DNA from: Chitinophaga pollutisoli
Lineage (GTDB): Bacteria; Bacteroidota; Bacteroidia; Chitinophagales; Chitinophagaceae
Reading direction: 5' to 3'
DNA: 64,000 nt
Assembly: GCF_038396755.1 (NCBI RefSeq)
Contig: NZ_CP149822.1
Location: 3,038,001 to 3,102,000 of the forward strand
The notes below the pieces were generated by a model. That model did not search any database. It saw nothing but the letters and a program-made list of their open reading frames with translations, and was not told the DNA's origin. A program made the position numbers and the translations under genes. Position 1 is the stretch's first letter; each line of letters opens with the position of its first letter. This document shows positions 50,830-58,509 of the stretch, one piece after another.

Positions 50830-50913
50830 TTAAATCTTGTCGAAGAAGTCTACCGATGCGAAAAACAGCCAGAAACAAATAAGCCCGGCGAGCAGTAATA
50901 CGAGTGTCAGCAT
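50830..50913 (-). CDS. 27-aa single-helix membrane peptide upstream of kdpF
   Basis: The frame reads MLTLVLLLAGLICFWLFFAS then VDFFDKI and stops 13 nt before kdpF. One strong hydrophobic helix is followed by an acidic/basic amphipathic tail. Its place between a conserved small gene and kdpF, with short spacing and the 7-nt overlap with the upstream stop, suggests a translated gene and a possible extra small subunit or regulator of the pump. It is too short to place in a family from sequence. Confidence 0.6.
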   Translation of the reverse strand: MLTLVLLLAGLICFWLFFASVDFFDKI

Positions 50914-51236
50914 TGTGAATTGTTTAAGATGAATTGACGGCGGACGTTTTGCAGCGAAACCGGCAGCAACGATTTCACCGGCGCGTTCAGCAGCGGCGAC
51001 AATCCAAACAAAAACACCGATTCGATCGCGTCTTTCAATATGCGGCTGCCGTTTTTATACAGCACGCCTGCCAGGGAAAAGCACTTCCTGATCTCGGGGA
51101 GTTCGTCGTTGCGGATCATCCGCCGTGTATAAGCCGTAAAAGCCTGGATTACTTTCGCTGGCGCGCCGGTGCCTTCGTTGCGAAGTCCGGGGATTTGTTG
51201 CACCAGCAGGAGATGGATTTTAGCATCCGGTAACAT
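50907..51236 (-). CDS. Conserved hypothetical protein, first gene of the kdp operon
   Basis: A 109-aa soluble, helical protein that I do not recognise functionally. The stretches ELPEIRKCFSLAGVLYKNGS and KDAIESVFLFGLSPLL suggest paired helices. Similar small proteins are found before kdp genes in other Bacteroidota. It begins about 24 nt after a sigma-54-type promoter and its end overlaps the 27-aa peptide gene by 7 nt, so it is the leading gene of the operon. A regulatory role in K+ uptake is possible but unproved. Confidence 0.65.
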   Translation of the reverse strand: MLPDAKIHLLLVQQIPGLRNEGTGAPAKVIQAFTAYTRRMIRNDELPEIRKCFSLAGVLYKNGSRILKDAIESVFLFGLSPLLNAPVKSLLPVSLQNVRRQFILNNSQC

Positions 51237-51259
51237 GATATGAGGTTTTGCCCGGTGTA

Positions 51260-51276
51260 TGCCAGCGGAATGCCAA
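51260..51276 (-). promoter_or_regulatory. Sigma-54 (-24/-12) promoter of the kdp operon
   Basis: On the minus strand TTGGCAT-TCCGC-TGGCA (51276-51260) fits YTGGCACGrnnnTTGCW at the GG and GC dinucleotides with exact 10-nt spacing, and at 10 of the 14 specified positions. Transcription would begin near 51250, 14 nt before the first kdp-operon gene. The next gene upstream encodes a sigma-54-dependent activator, which strongly supports the call. Confidence 0.65.
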
Positions 51277-51394
51277 CAACGCCAGAACCACCATAATCAC
51301 ATCATTATCAATAAAATAAGAAGCCGGCATACCTTTTCAGGCGTGTCGGCACCATGCAAAAACGGAAGGGTTGTTTGCAAAAATCGAAATTTCG

Positions 51395-52735
51395 TCAGCG
51401 GATATTGTACTCTTTGATCTTGTTATATAAAGTGGTGAGCCCGATCTGCAGCATTTCCGCCGCGCGGGTCTTATTCCCGTTCACGGCATGCAACACCCGG
51501 GCGATGTGCTTCCTCTCCATATCGGCGAGGCTCAGTGGGGCGGGACCGTCATTTTCAGGATGGGAGAATTCAAGTGGGAGCAGGTCAGTGCCGAGCTCGG
51601 GACCATCGGACAGAATCACGGCCCTTTCGATGACGTTCCTAAGTTCGCGGATATTGCCGCGCCAGTGGTGGTTTTCCAGCGCCTGGCGGAAGGCTCCCGA
51701 CATACCTGTGATACGTTTGTTGTTTTTGGGGCCGAGTTGGGAGAGGAAATATTGTGCGAGCAGGGGCACATCTTCCCTGCGTTCGTTGAGCGAAGGCAGG
51801 TGAATCTGGAAGGCGCAAAGACGGTAAAATAAATCCGCGCGGAATGTGCCTTTCTCGGATTCCTTCTCCAGGTCGCGGTTGGTGGCGGCGATGATGCGGA
51901 TATCCACTTTCATCGGTTTGGAGTCGCCGACTTTATAGAATTCGCGGGTCTCCAGTACGCGGAGCAGCTTGGCTTGCAGATCGAGCGCCATTTCACCGAT
52001 TTCGTCGAGGAAGATGGTGCCGTTGCTGGCTTCTTCCAGGAAACCTTTTTTGTCTTTAACGGCGCCGGTAAACGCACCGGCTTTATGGCCGAAAAGCTCG
52101 CTTTCGAGGATTTCCTTCCCGAAGGCGCTGCAATTCACCGCCACGAACGGCTGCGCGGTGCGCGCGCTGGCGCGGTGGATGGCCTGGGCGAAAACTTCCT
52201 TCCCGGAACCCGTTTCTCCGAGCAATAACACCGTGGCATCGGTGGCCGCAACTTTGCGGGAGAGGTTCACCGCGTCGAGGATACGCGGCGATTTGCCGAT
52301 CACCTGCGAGAAGTCGTGCTTGCCGCCCAGCCTCTCTTCCAGCGAACGCACCCTGAACTGGAGGCGCGCTTTGTCCATGGCTTTGCTCACCAGCGGCAGG
52401 ATGCGGTTGTTGTCATCGCCTTTGGTGAGATAATCGAACGCACCGTTTTTGATGGCCTGCACCCCGTCGGCAATGTTGCCGTAGGCGGTGAGCACGATGA
52501 TTTCGATATCAGGATGGGAGGATTTCAACTGGGCTGTCAGTTCCACGCCGTTTCCGTCCGGCAGTTTGACGTCGGAAAGGATGACATGGATGTCGGATTT
52601 GTCGAGGATTTTCCGGGCAGACCGTACGTCCTGCGCTTCGAGTATGGTGTACCCTTCCAGCGTGAGGAGGCGGGCGAGGAGTTTCCGCAATTGAGCTTCA
52701 TCGTCGATGATGAGGATCGTGCCTTGTTGGGTCAT
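51395..52735 (-). CDS. Sigma-54-dependent response regulator (NtrC family)
   Basis: A 446-aa activator. The receiver has Asp55 in VILSDVKLPDGNG. The AAA+ domain has Walker A GETGSGKE (173-180), GAFTGA (220-225, sigma-54 contact), Walker B GTIFLDEIGEM and the R-finger region. The C-terminal Fis-type HTH reads LHAVNGNKTRAAEMLQIGLT. It stands directly upstream of the kdp operon, replacing the OmpR-type KdpE of E. coli, and is probably phosphorylated by the kinase at 42322-44013. An exact TAnnTTTG (TACATTTG, 52748-52741) lies so close to the ATG that the transcript may be nearly leaderless. Confidence 0.93.
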   Translation of the reverse strand: MTQQGTILIIDDEAQLRKLLARLLTLEGYTILEAQDVRSARKILDKSDIHVILSDVKLPDGNGVELTAQLKSSHPDIEIIVLTAYGNIADGVQAIKNGAFDYLTKGDDNNRILPLVSKAMDKARLQFRVRSLEERLGGKHDFSQVIGKSPRILDAVNLSRKVAATDATVLLLGETGSGKEVFAQAIHRASARTAQPFVAVNCSAFGKEILESELFGHKAGAFTGAVKDKKGFLEEASNGTIFLDEIGEMALDLQAKLLRVLETREFYKVGDSKPMKVDIRIIAATNRDLEKESEKGTFRADLFYRLCAFQIHLPSLNERREDVPLLAQYFLSQLGPKNNKRITGMSGAFRQALENHHWRGNIRELRNVIERAVILSDGPELGTDLLPLEFSHPENDGPAPLSLADMERKHIARVLHAVNGNKTRAAEMLQIGLTTLYNKIKEYNIR

Positions 52736-52752
52736 GGGAGCAAATGTAGCGC

Positions 52753-52785
52753 AAAAAAACCGGGTCAGGCAATGCCCTTCCCGGT
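52753..52785 (-). terminator. Rho-independent terminator before the response regulator gene
   Basis: On the minus strand ACCGGG and CCCGGT (52785-52759) close a stem-loop containing a small inner GGC-GCC hairpin, followed by seven T (52759-52753). It ends the transcript of the membrane-protein gene at 52814-53311. Confidence 0.7.
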
Positions 52786-52813
52786 CCGTTCCCGTTGATG
52801 CTATTCTTTCCGC

Positions 52814-53311
52814 CTAACCGGCGTCTTCTGTTTTCTGGTTCCGTTTAACGGAGATGGCACCGATCACCGTGCCCAATACACCCAGTGTAAAATTCGCGAA
52901 CACGATATTCGTGACCATAAAGATCCAGAAGCCCTGCCTCGTTTGTACACTGTATTCGTTGATGCGCGCTTCTTCCATCGTTGTATTCAACGTCGCCGGA
53001 TCGGTGGGCACCGTGATGAGATGGAAAAGCAGGGTCACGCTCGCCACCATGATGGTGGCCAGCAAAGTCGTGATTAGGCCGGTCAGCCCGAGCTGATACA
53101 GCGAAGCCGCTCCGCCCAGCGTACTATTGGCGTGAATGACGGACAGCATGACCCCAAGAAAGATAATGCCGTTAATAATATAGCCCGTCCATAAGTCGGA
53201 GAACCAATGTGTCAGGTAAAAAATCCCGGCGAGTGCCACGCACACGGCCGTGATGATGAAGCTGTATACCCAAACCAGCCTGAGTATCGAGGATTGTTCG
53301 GCTCTAGCCAT
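52814..53311 (-). CDS. Four-helix membrane protein, DUF4199-like
   Basis: A 165-aa protein with four hydrophobic segments: VWVYSFIITAVCVALAGIFY, YIINGIIFLGVMLSVIH, LGLTGLITTLLATIMVASVT and FWIFMVTNIVFANFTLGVLG. A charged loop lies between helices 3 and 4. This topology resembles the DUF4199 proteins frequent in Bacteroidota; the function is unknown. The start at MARAEQSS is preferred to an ATG 13 codons upstream (53350), which adds a segment unlike the family. It is followed by a terminator. Confidence 0.6.
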   Translation of the reverse strand: MARAEQSSILRLVWVYSFIITAVCVALAGIFYLTHWFSDLWTGYIINGIIFLGVMLSVIHANSTLGGAASLYQLGLTGLITTLLATIMVASVTLLFHLITVPTDPATLNTTMEEARINEYSVQTRQGFWIFMVTNIVFANFTLGVLGTVIGAISVKRNQKTEDAG

Positions 53312-53438
53312 AGGATTGCGGATTTGGTGAAGAATCGCCGTTGCCGGCATTTACACGGTTACCAATTCAATTGGCATGCCATTGCACCGGATTCTTACCC
53401 CTATTTTTAACAAAATGCAATCCCACAGCCGTTTATCA

Positions 53439-55340
53439 TTACCCTTCCGTGACTTTCAGTATGGCCTTCAGATCGTTCTTGGCGGTGAGGATATTGGCCC
53501 ACAGGTCGCCCTTTTTGTCCAGTCTTTTCCCGATGTTGCCCATGTGGTAATCTTCCATTCGCAGTTTTTTCGTCACTTCCTTCCATTCCAGCGGCGCGGA
53601 AACGGTAGCGCCAGGCTTCGGGCGGACGGAATAGGGAGCTGCAACGGTTTGCCCCGACCGGTTCTGGAGGAAGTCGATGTATACCATCTCTTTCCGTTTG
53701 GATTTCGTGCGAATGATGCTCGTGGTTTCGGGCAGCCGTGCATTCACTTCCGTAGCCACGAACTCCGCAAACAGCTTGCAGGTATCGAACGGGTGTTTGG
53801 CGCCGGTGGGAATATAGATGTGCATCCCCCGCGAGCCGGAAGTCTTTACAAAAGAATCAATTCCCCGGGACTCCAGCACCTTCCGCACTTCGATCGCCGT
53901 TGTTATCACATGTTCGAAAGCGATATCGTTAGGATCGAGGTCGATGACGATGAAATCAGGATACTCGGGCTTCCGGAACCGCGACAGCCAGGGATTGATT
54001 TCTATGCAACCGAGGTTCACCATCCAGGCGAGCGTGGCTTCGTTGTTGCAAACGAGGTAATCGATCGTGCGGTTAGAAGATTCCGACCATACCTGGGCGG
54101 TCTTCAGCCACGAAGGGACTGATTCCAGGTCAAGGTCCTTCTGGAAAAAATTCGGCCCGGCGATGCCGTTCGGGAAGCGGTTCAGGCTGAGGGCACGGTC
54201 TTTCAGATGCGGGAGGATCACTTCCGCCACCGACAGGTAATAATCCACCAGCGCGCCCTTCGTGATCTTTTCGTTGGGCCAGTAAATTTTCTGCTGATTG
54301 GTAAGCGTAACGCTCTTCCCGTTCAATTTGAGCACCCTTTCCTTTTCGGCCGGCGCGGCGGTTTCTTTTTTGGCGGATCCTTTCATATCTACAGGTTTTG
54401 ACGCCGGCGCGTGGCGCGGCTTTTCACGGATAACGGATTTGGCGGGCTTATCGTCGCGCAGGGCGATGAAGATCGGTTGGCGCAGGTGGCCGTTGTTGGT
54501 CCATTCGGAGAATTTCACTTCACACACCAGTTGTGGTTTCAACCAGGTAACGGGCATGTTCGTTTTGATTTTTCCCTTGAAAGGAGACGTGTTCGTCACC
54601 AGCGGCTGGAGTTTGGTGTGAAGATCTTTGAGCCCTGTTTCGTTGAAGCCACCTCCGCAATGACCGATGTACCGCATCGCGCCGTTTTCATAGACGCCGA
54701 GAATGAGTGCGCCGATATTCTTGCGGCTGCCGCGCGGCGCCGTGAACCCGCAGATGACGGCTTCCTGGCGGTTGAGTACTTTCACTTTGAGCCAGTTGAG
54801 AGAACGGCCCCCCTCTGCATAGGTGCTTCCGCCATTCTTGGCGATCACTCCTTCCCAGCCGGCTTTCCGTGCTTTTTCAAACTGCTGTATCCCTTTCCCT
54901 TCCACATGCCCGGAAAACTTCACCGCAGGATCGCCCAGCTGATCAACGATCTGCTTCAACAAGGTTTTCCTTTCCAGCAGGGTGAGGTCTTCCAGCGAAT
55001 GCCCGTCGAGGTATAGCAGGTCGAAAACTACGTACGTGAGCTTGCCTTTGCGGGTGGTTTTGAAGTTCTGCAGCGCCTGGAAATCGGATTTTCCACCTTT
55101 CCCGGGGATGATTACCTCTCCATCGAGCACAACGTTGTGGGGAATCCTCTCTACAGCGGCAACGACCGGCGCATATATTTCATTGAAAGACAACTTATTG
55201 CGCGAATATAATGCAGCCTCCCCGTCTTCTACCTGGGCAATGGCGCGGTATCCGTCCCACTTCGTCTCGAAAATCCAGCCGGGGCGGTCGAAAGGCGCGT
55301 CTACGAGCGTAGCGAGCATCGGCTTGTAGAATTCCTTCAT
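53439..55340 (-). CDS. ligD: DNA ligase D, ligase and polymerase domains
   Basis: A 633-aa NHEJ enzyme. The ATP-dependent ligase domain begins MKEFYKPMLATL, with the adenylated Lys27 in ETKWDGYRA. DGEVIIPGKGG, VFDLLYLDG and WEGVIAKNGGS follow, and the OB domain ends near residue 300. The polymerase/primase domain (about 345-633) has YWPNEKITKGALVDYYLSVA, VIDLDPND with catalytic Asp residues and TSGSRGMHIYIP. The gene overlaps the phosphoesterase-domain gene by 4 nt. Adding one base to a homopolymer would fuse both into an 877-aa PE-Lig-Pol LigD. Confidence 0.92.
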   Translation of the reverse strand: MKEFYKPMLATLVDAPFDRPGWIFETKWDGYRAIAQVEDGEAALYSRNKLSFNEIYAPVVAAVERIPHNVVLDGEVIIPGKGGKSDFQALQNFKTTRKGKLTYVVFDLLYLDGHSLEDLTLLERKTLLKQIVDQLGDPAVKFSGHVEGKGIQQFEKARKAGWEGVIAKNGGSTYAEGGRSLNWLKVKVLNRQEAVICGFTAPRGSRKNIGALILGVYENGAMRYIGHCGGGFNETGLKDLHTKLQPLVTNTSPFKGKIKTNMPVTWLKPQLVCEVKFSEWTNNGHLRQPIFIALRDDKPAKSVIREKPRHAPASKPVDMKGSAKKETAAPAEKERVLKLNGKSVTLTNQQKIYWPNEKITKGALVDYYLSVAEVILPHLKDRALSLNRFPNGIAGPNFFQKDLDLESVPSWLKTAQVWSESSNRTIDYLVCNNEATLAWMVNLGCIEINPWLSRFRKPEYPDFIVIDLDPNDIAFEHVITTAIEVRKVLESRGIDSFVKTSGSRGMHIYIPTGAKHPFDTCKLFAEFVATEVNARLPETTSIIRTKSKRKEMVYIDFLQNRSGQTVAAPYSVRPKPGATVSAPLEWKEVTKKLRMEDYHMGNIGKRLDKKGDLWANILTAKNDLKAILKVTEG

Positions 55341-56071
55341 CGGTTCACCTTCCTGGGCTTTTTTTTACCGGTTGATGCGGCGGCTTTTTTCGGTACGGCT
55401 TTTTTTGCAGCTGCCTTTTTCGGAGAAGCCGCTTTTTTTGTCGCTGCCTTTTTCGGTGCAGCAGCCTTCTTAGCCCCGGCTTTGGCCTCAGGCTTCGTAT
55501 TCTGCGGACCTTTTAGCTTGTTGATAACCGATTTGGGTGTATGATCCTCGCTGTCGTAGGGATCGTGTACGGCGTATTTATCGTTGTGCTTGATGAGCAG
55601 CCAGGCATTCTCGTCCCGGCCGTTCTGCATCTTTACCAGCGCGAATTCTCCTTTCAACTTTTTACCGTGCAGCACCACTTTCAGGCTGCCGGATTTCCAT
55701 TCGCGCAGCGCCTCCTTGTCAAATGGTTTGCCGTTGGATTCGAGCAGCTCGTATGTTCCCTTATCCCAGATATACACATAGCCGGCGCCATAGTTCCCCG
55801 GCGGAATTTCGCCCTGGAAGTCTTTATAATCGTAGGGATGATCCTCCACTTCCATGGCCAGCCGCTTATCCGAAGGGTTGAGCGACGGCCCCTTCGGCAC
55901 CGCCCAGCTTTTCAGGACGCCGTCCATTTCCAGGCGGAAGTCGTAATGGAGGCGCGTGGCGTGATGCCGCTGTATCACGAAAATGTGCTTTTCGTCCTTC
56001 GCGGCTTTGCCGGCTGCGGGCTCGCGCGTTTGTTTAAAATCCCTTTTCTGCTTGTATTTCGCTAAGCTCAT
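55337..56071 (-). CDS. ligD: LigD 3'-phosphoesterase domain protein with lysine/alanine-rich tail
   Basis: A 244-aa protein. The phosphoesterase domain (about 25-160) has FVIQRHHATRLHYDFRLEMD, WAVPKGPSLNP, EDHPYDYKDFQGEIPPGNYG and a WLLIKHNDKYA end, the metal and active-site segments of bacterial LigD PE domains, which trim 3' ends in end joining. The tail (about 195-244) consists of K/A/P repeats like eukaryotic H1 histones. The frame ends just after an A8 run (T8 at 55359-55366 on plus). With nine A the frame would run through the next ATG into the ligase domain, so it may be the N-terminus of one LigD protein. Confidence 0.88.
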   Translation of the reverse strand: MSLAKYKQKRDFKQTREPAAGKAAKDEKHIFVIQRHHATRLHYDFRLEMDGVLKSWAVPKGPSLNPSDKRLAMEVEDHPYDYKDFQGEIPPGNYGAGYVYIWDKGTYELLESNGKPFDKEALREWKSGSLKVVLHGKKLKGEFALVKMQNGRDENAWLLIKHNDKYAVHDPYDSEDHTPKSVINKLKGPQNTKPEAKAGAKKAAAPKKAATKKAASPKKAAAKKAVPKKAAASTGKKKPRKVNR

Positions 56072-56841
56072 GATACGCGTTTTTTAGATCCCAGGCTGGC
56101 TTTCAGCTGTTCGAAAAGATCGGTCCCTTTCGTACTTGTTACCTTCATCTTCTTCACCACGGCGCGCTTGCCGGAGGCTTTCGCTTTGATGATGCGCATC
56201 AGTTCTTCGTGGTAAGTATCCTTGTAAGCGGAAATGTCGAAGGTTTCGGTGTAGCTTTCTACCAGTTTCACGGCCATGTCCAGTTCCTTTTTGGGAATGG
56301 TTGCTTTATCCGGTAGTTTCAATTCATCGGGTGCTCTCACTTCTTCCCCGAAACGAAGCCGGTGCAGCATGAGATAATCGCCATTGGCCCGCACCACTGC
56401 GAGGTGTTCCTGCGTCCGCAGCACGAAAAGCGCCACTCCCACTTTCCGCGTCTTTTCCAACGTTTTCAACAACAATTGGTAGGCCTTCCCGCCGCCCTTA
56501 TCCGGTTCTATGAAATACGCCGTCTCGAAATACACGGCATCGATCTCATCCGTTCCGGTAAATGACGATATTTCGATGATCTTGCTCTTCTTCGGGCTCG
56601 CGTCCTCGTAATCATGCTCATCGAGTACAATATATTTGTCGTTGTAATTGTACGCTTTGACGATATTTTCCCACGCTACTTCCTTCCCCGTTTTCTCGTT
56701 AACGCGCTGGAACCGGATCCTGGAATGATCTTTCTTATCCAGCATATCCAGGTCCAGCCGGCTTTCCTGGATGGCGCTATACAATTTAACGGGAATGTTG
56801 ACAAGGCCGAAGCCGATACTGCCTGACCATATTGCTCTCAT
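56068..56841 (-). CDS. ku: Ku protein (non-homologous end joining)
   Basis: A 257-aa homodimeric ring protein that binds double-strand DNA ends and recruits LigD. The start MRAIWSGSIGFGLVNIPVKL is the family signature; GKEVAWENIVKAYNY, VYFETAYFIEPDKGGGKAYQ and LRFGEEVRAPDELKLP follow. The C-terminus is lysine-rich (KASGKRAVVKKMKVTSTKGT), typical of extended bacterial Ku tails. It overlaps the phosphoesterase gene by 4 nt, forming a ku-ligD operon. Confidence 0.95.
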   Translation of the reverse strand: MRAIWSGSIGFGLVNIPVKLYSAIQESRLDLDMLDKKDHSRIRFQRVNEKTGKEVAWENIVKAYNYNDKYIVLDEHDYEDASPKKSKIIEISSFTGTDEIDAVYFETAYFIEPDKGGGKAYQLLLKTLEKTRKVGVALFVLRTQEHLAVVRANGDYLMLHRLRFGEEVRAPDELKLPDKATIPKKELDMAVKLVESYTETFDISAYKDTYHEELMRIIKAKASGKRAVVKKMKVTSTKGTDLFEQLKASLGSKKRVS

Positions 56842-56896
56842 AACGGAATGGGTTTAGTCTTACTGTACAACAATCATTATACCACCTGTGTTGCAT

Positions 56897-56923
56897 AAAA
56901 AAACCGTCCCGGGAACGGGACGG
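56897..56923 (-). terminator. Minus-strand terminator upstream of ku
   Basis: CCGTCCCG and CGGGACGG (56904-56911 with 56916-56923) make a perfect 8-bp stem with a 4-nt loop. On the minus strand it is followed by seven T. It lies 55 bp before the ku start, on the ku-coding strand, where no recognised gene ends. A minus-strand frame ending at 56946 (NGLIVGRIGLAIKFLQSKFP) stops 22 nt before it, hinting at a small gene or leader transcript. Confidence 0.6.
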
Positions 56924-57066
56924 CCTTGTTTCTTCATATGCATAACTATCGGGGGAATTTGCTTTGTAAGAATTTGATCGCTAATCCTATTCTGCCAACA
57001 ATCAGGCCATTTTTTGCAGCAGTGGCATGTGATTTGGATTTTGAATAGTAACTAAAAACGACTTTT

Positions 57067-57435
57067 ATGGAAAACCTGAGATCAGATAAACCCACTGAGA
57101 TGAATACCCTCTCGCAAGTAATGGCGAAGCTCCATTCGAAAGGATACGACAATGAATTCAAGATGAGTGATCACGGCAGGATGCAGCCTGTAGAAGGCGA
57201 TGAGATCTACAATCCCGGCGATCTGCTGATCATTAAAACGTACCGTTTCGAGGGCGAGTCTGACCCTTCCGACAACTCGGTATTATACCTGTTGGAAGAC
57301 AAAAACGGCAAAAAGGGCTATGTATTGGATGCTTACGGCGCGTATTCCTCGCACGACGAGGCGGGTTTTGACGAATTCCTGCAAAAGATACCGGTCGAGG
57401 ATCGTGAAGAACAATTGATCTTCGGCGGACTGTGA
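57067..57435 (+). CDS. Conserved hypothetical protein of Bacteroidota
   Basis: A 122-aa acidic soluble protein. The core reads MNTLSQVMAKLHSKGYDNEF, then YRFEGESDPSDNSVLYLLED and KKGYVLDAYGAYSS. Relatives with the same RFEGESDP-D-S-LY pattern occur widely in Bacteroidota and are sometimes labelled as phosphoribosylpyrophosphate synthetase, without the PRPP-binding motif; that name is not supported here. An internal start at Met12 is also possible. It is a single gene ending in a strong terminator, between ku and topoisomerase IB. Confidence 0.72.
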   Translation: MENLRSDKPTEMNTLSQVMAKLHSKGYDNEFKMSDHGRMQPVEGDEIYNPGDLLIIKTYRFEGESDPSDNSVLYLLEDKNGKKGYVLDAYGAYSSHDEAGFDEFLQKIPVEDREEQLIFGGL

Positions 57436-57457
57436 TGCATGAAATGCACATGAAAAG

Positions 57458-57490
57458 AACGGCGGCGCCTGCTAAAGGCGCCGCCGTTTT
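57458..57490. terminator. Bidirectional terminator between convergent genes
   Basis: AACGGCGGCGCC / GGCGCCGCCGTT (57458-57469 with 57477-57488) forms a perfect 12-bp stem with a 7-nt loop, followed by TT on plus and preceded by AAAAG. It serves the hypothetical gene ending at 57435 and overlaps the 3' end of the topoisomerase gene. Confidence 0.8.
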
Positions 57491-58509
57491 GGTGTATGAT
57501 GATCTTTAAGGATTTTCAACAGTAGTTTTTCGTCCACATTTTGCCCTGAGTATTTCCCCAATGCGCCGCTTTCGTAGAGTTCCGTGAGCGCGGGGTGGAC
57601 GTAGTATTTTTTACACACCGCGCGGGTATTCCCCAGTTTCCGGGCTACCTGGTCCAGTACTTCCACGATTTTGCGCTTGCATTCGGCCTGGGACGCGGCC
57701 GCCTCACAGGCGGAAAGGAGGTGCAGGGCTTCGAGGGTTCCCGCCCAGGTGCGGAGGTCTTTACAGGTAAAATCTTCGCCGGTGATGTTTTTCAGGTAAT
57801 CATTGAGCGCGCCGGAATCGAGGCTTTTCACTTCCTTGTTTTCGTAGTATTGAAAAAGTTCCTGGCCGGGGATGTCGCGCACCTTGCGCAGGAGCCGCGA
57901 CAAGGCGGCGTGGCGCAATTCAATCTTGTGTTCCACGCCTTTTTTCCCTTTGAAGCGGAACAGCGCGGCGTTGCCGTTGAATTGCACGTGTTTATTACGC
58001 AAGGTGGTGAGGCCGTAGGAATTGTACTTTTTTTCATATTCCGCGTTGCCCACGCGCATGAGGGTTTCTTCCATCACGCGCATCGCGATGGCGCACACGC
58101 GCGGCAGATCGAGCTCGCGGCGGCGGAGATCCTTCGTTACCTGGCGTCGGATTTTCGGCAGCACTTTCCCGAAGGCGAGCAGGCGGTAGAACTTGGTTTC
58201 GTTACGGACTTCCGCCCATCGGGTATGGTAGCGGTATTGCCGTCGCCCGAGTGCATCGGTGCCCGTAGCCTGCAGATGCCCGTTGGCATGGGGGCAGATC
58301 CAAACATCTTCCCAGGCGGGCGGGAGCACGAGGCCCCTGATGCGGCGGAGCGTTTCCTCATCCGAAATCCGCTTTCCCTGGGCGTCGGTGTAATAAAAAC
58401 CGCCGCGCATGCGATGCCTCGCAATGCCCGGCGATGCGGGGTTCACATACCGTAAGCGGGCGGCCTGTGCCACGGCGGGCGCGTCAGCCGTTAACAATTT
58501 CTCCACCAT
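57472..58509 (-). CDS. DNA topoisomerase IB (poxvirus/bacterial type)
   Basis: A 345-aa enzyme that relaxes supercoils by cutting one strand through a 3'-phosphotyrosine. The N-terminal domain has YVNPASPGIARHRMRGGFYY and IRGLVLPPAWEDVWICPHAN. The catalytic domain has YNSYGLTTLRNKHVQF, DLRTWAGTLEAL with the catalytic Arg, and GNTRAVCKKYYVHP with the active-site Tyr. The start at MVEKLLTADAP is chosen over 58566 because the longer form lies inside the preceding gene; it overlaps that gene's end by 26 nt. Confidence 0.9.
   Translation of the reverse strand: MVEKLLTADAPAVAQAARLRYVNPASPGIARHRMRGGFYYTDAQGKRISDEETLRRIRGLVLPPAWEDVWICPHANGHLQATGTDALGRRQYRYHTRWAEVRNETKFYRLLAFGKVLPKIRRQVTKDLRRRELDLPRVCAIAMRVMEETLMRVGNAEYEKKYNSYGLTTLRNKHVQFNGNAALFRFKGKKGVEHKIELRHAALSRLLRKVRDIPGQELFQYYENKEVKSLDSGALNDYLKNITGEDFTCKDLRTWAGTLEALHLLSACEAAASQAECKRKIVEVLDQVARKLGNTRAVCKKYYVHPALTELYESGALGKYSGQNVDEKLLLKILKDHHTPKRRRL

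Noticed and set aside
51237..51394. Potassium- or c-di-AMP-responsive riboswitch before the kdp operon
   Set aside because: The sigma-54 element predicts a leader of only about 14 nt, too short for a riboswitch.
57067..57435. Phosphoribosylpyrophosphate synthetase
   Set aside because: Relatives bear this name in places, but the protein is only 122 aa and lacks the PRPP-binding loop.
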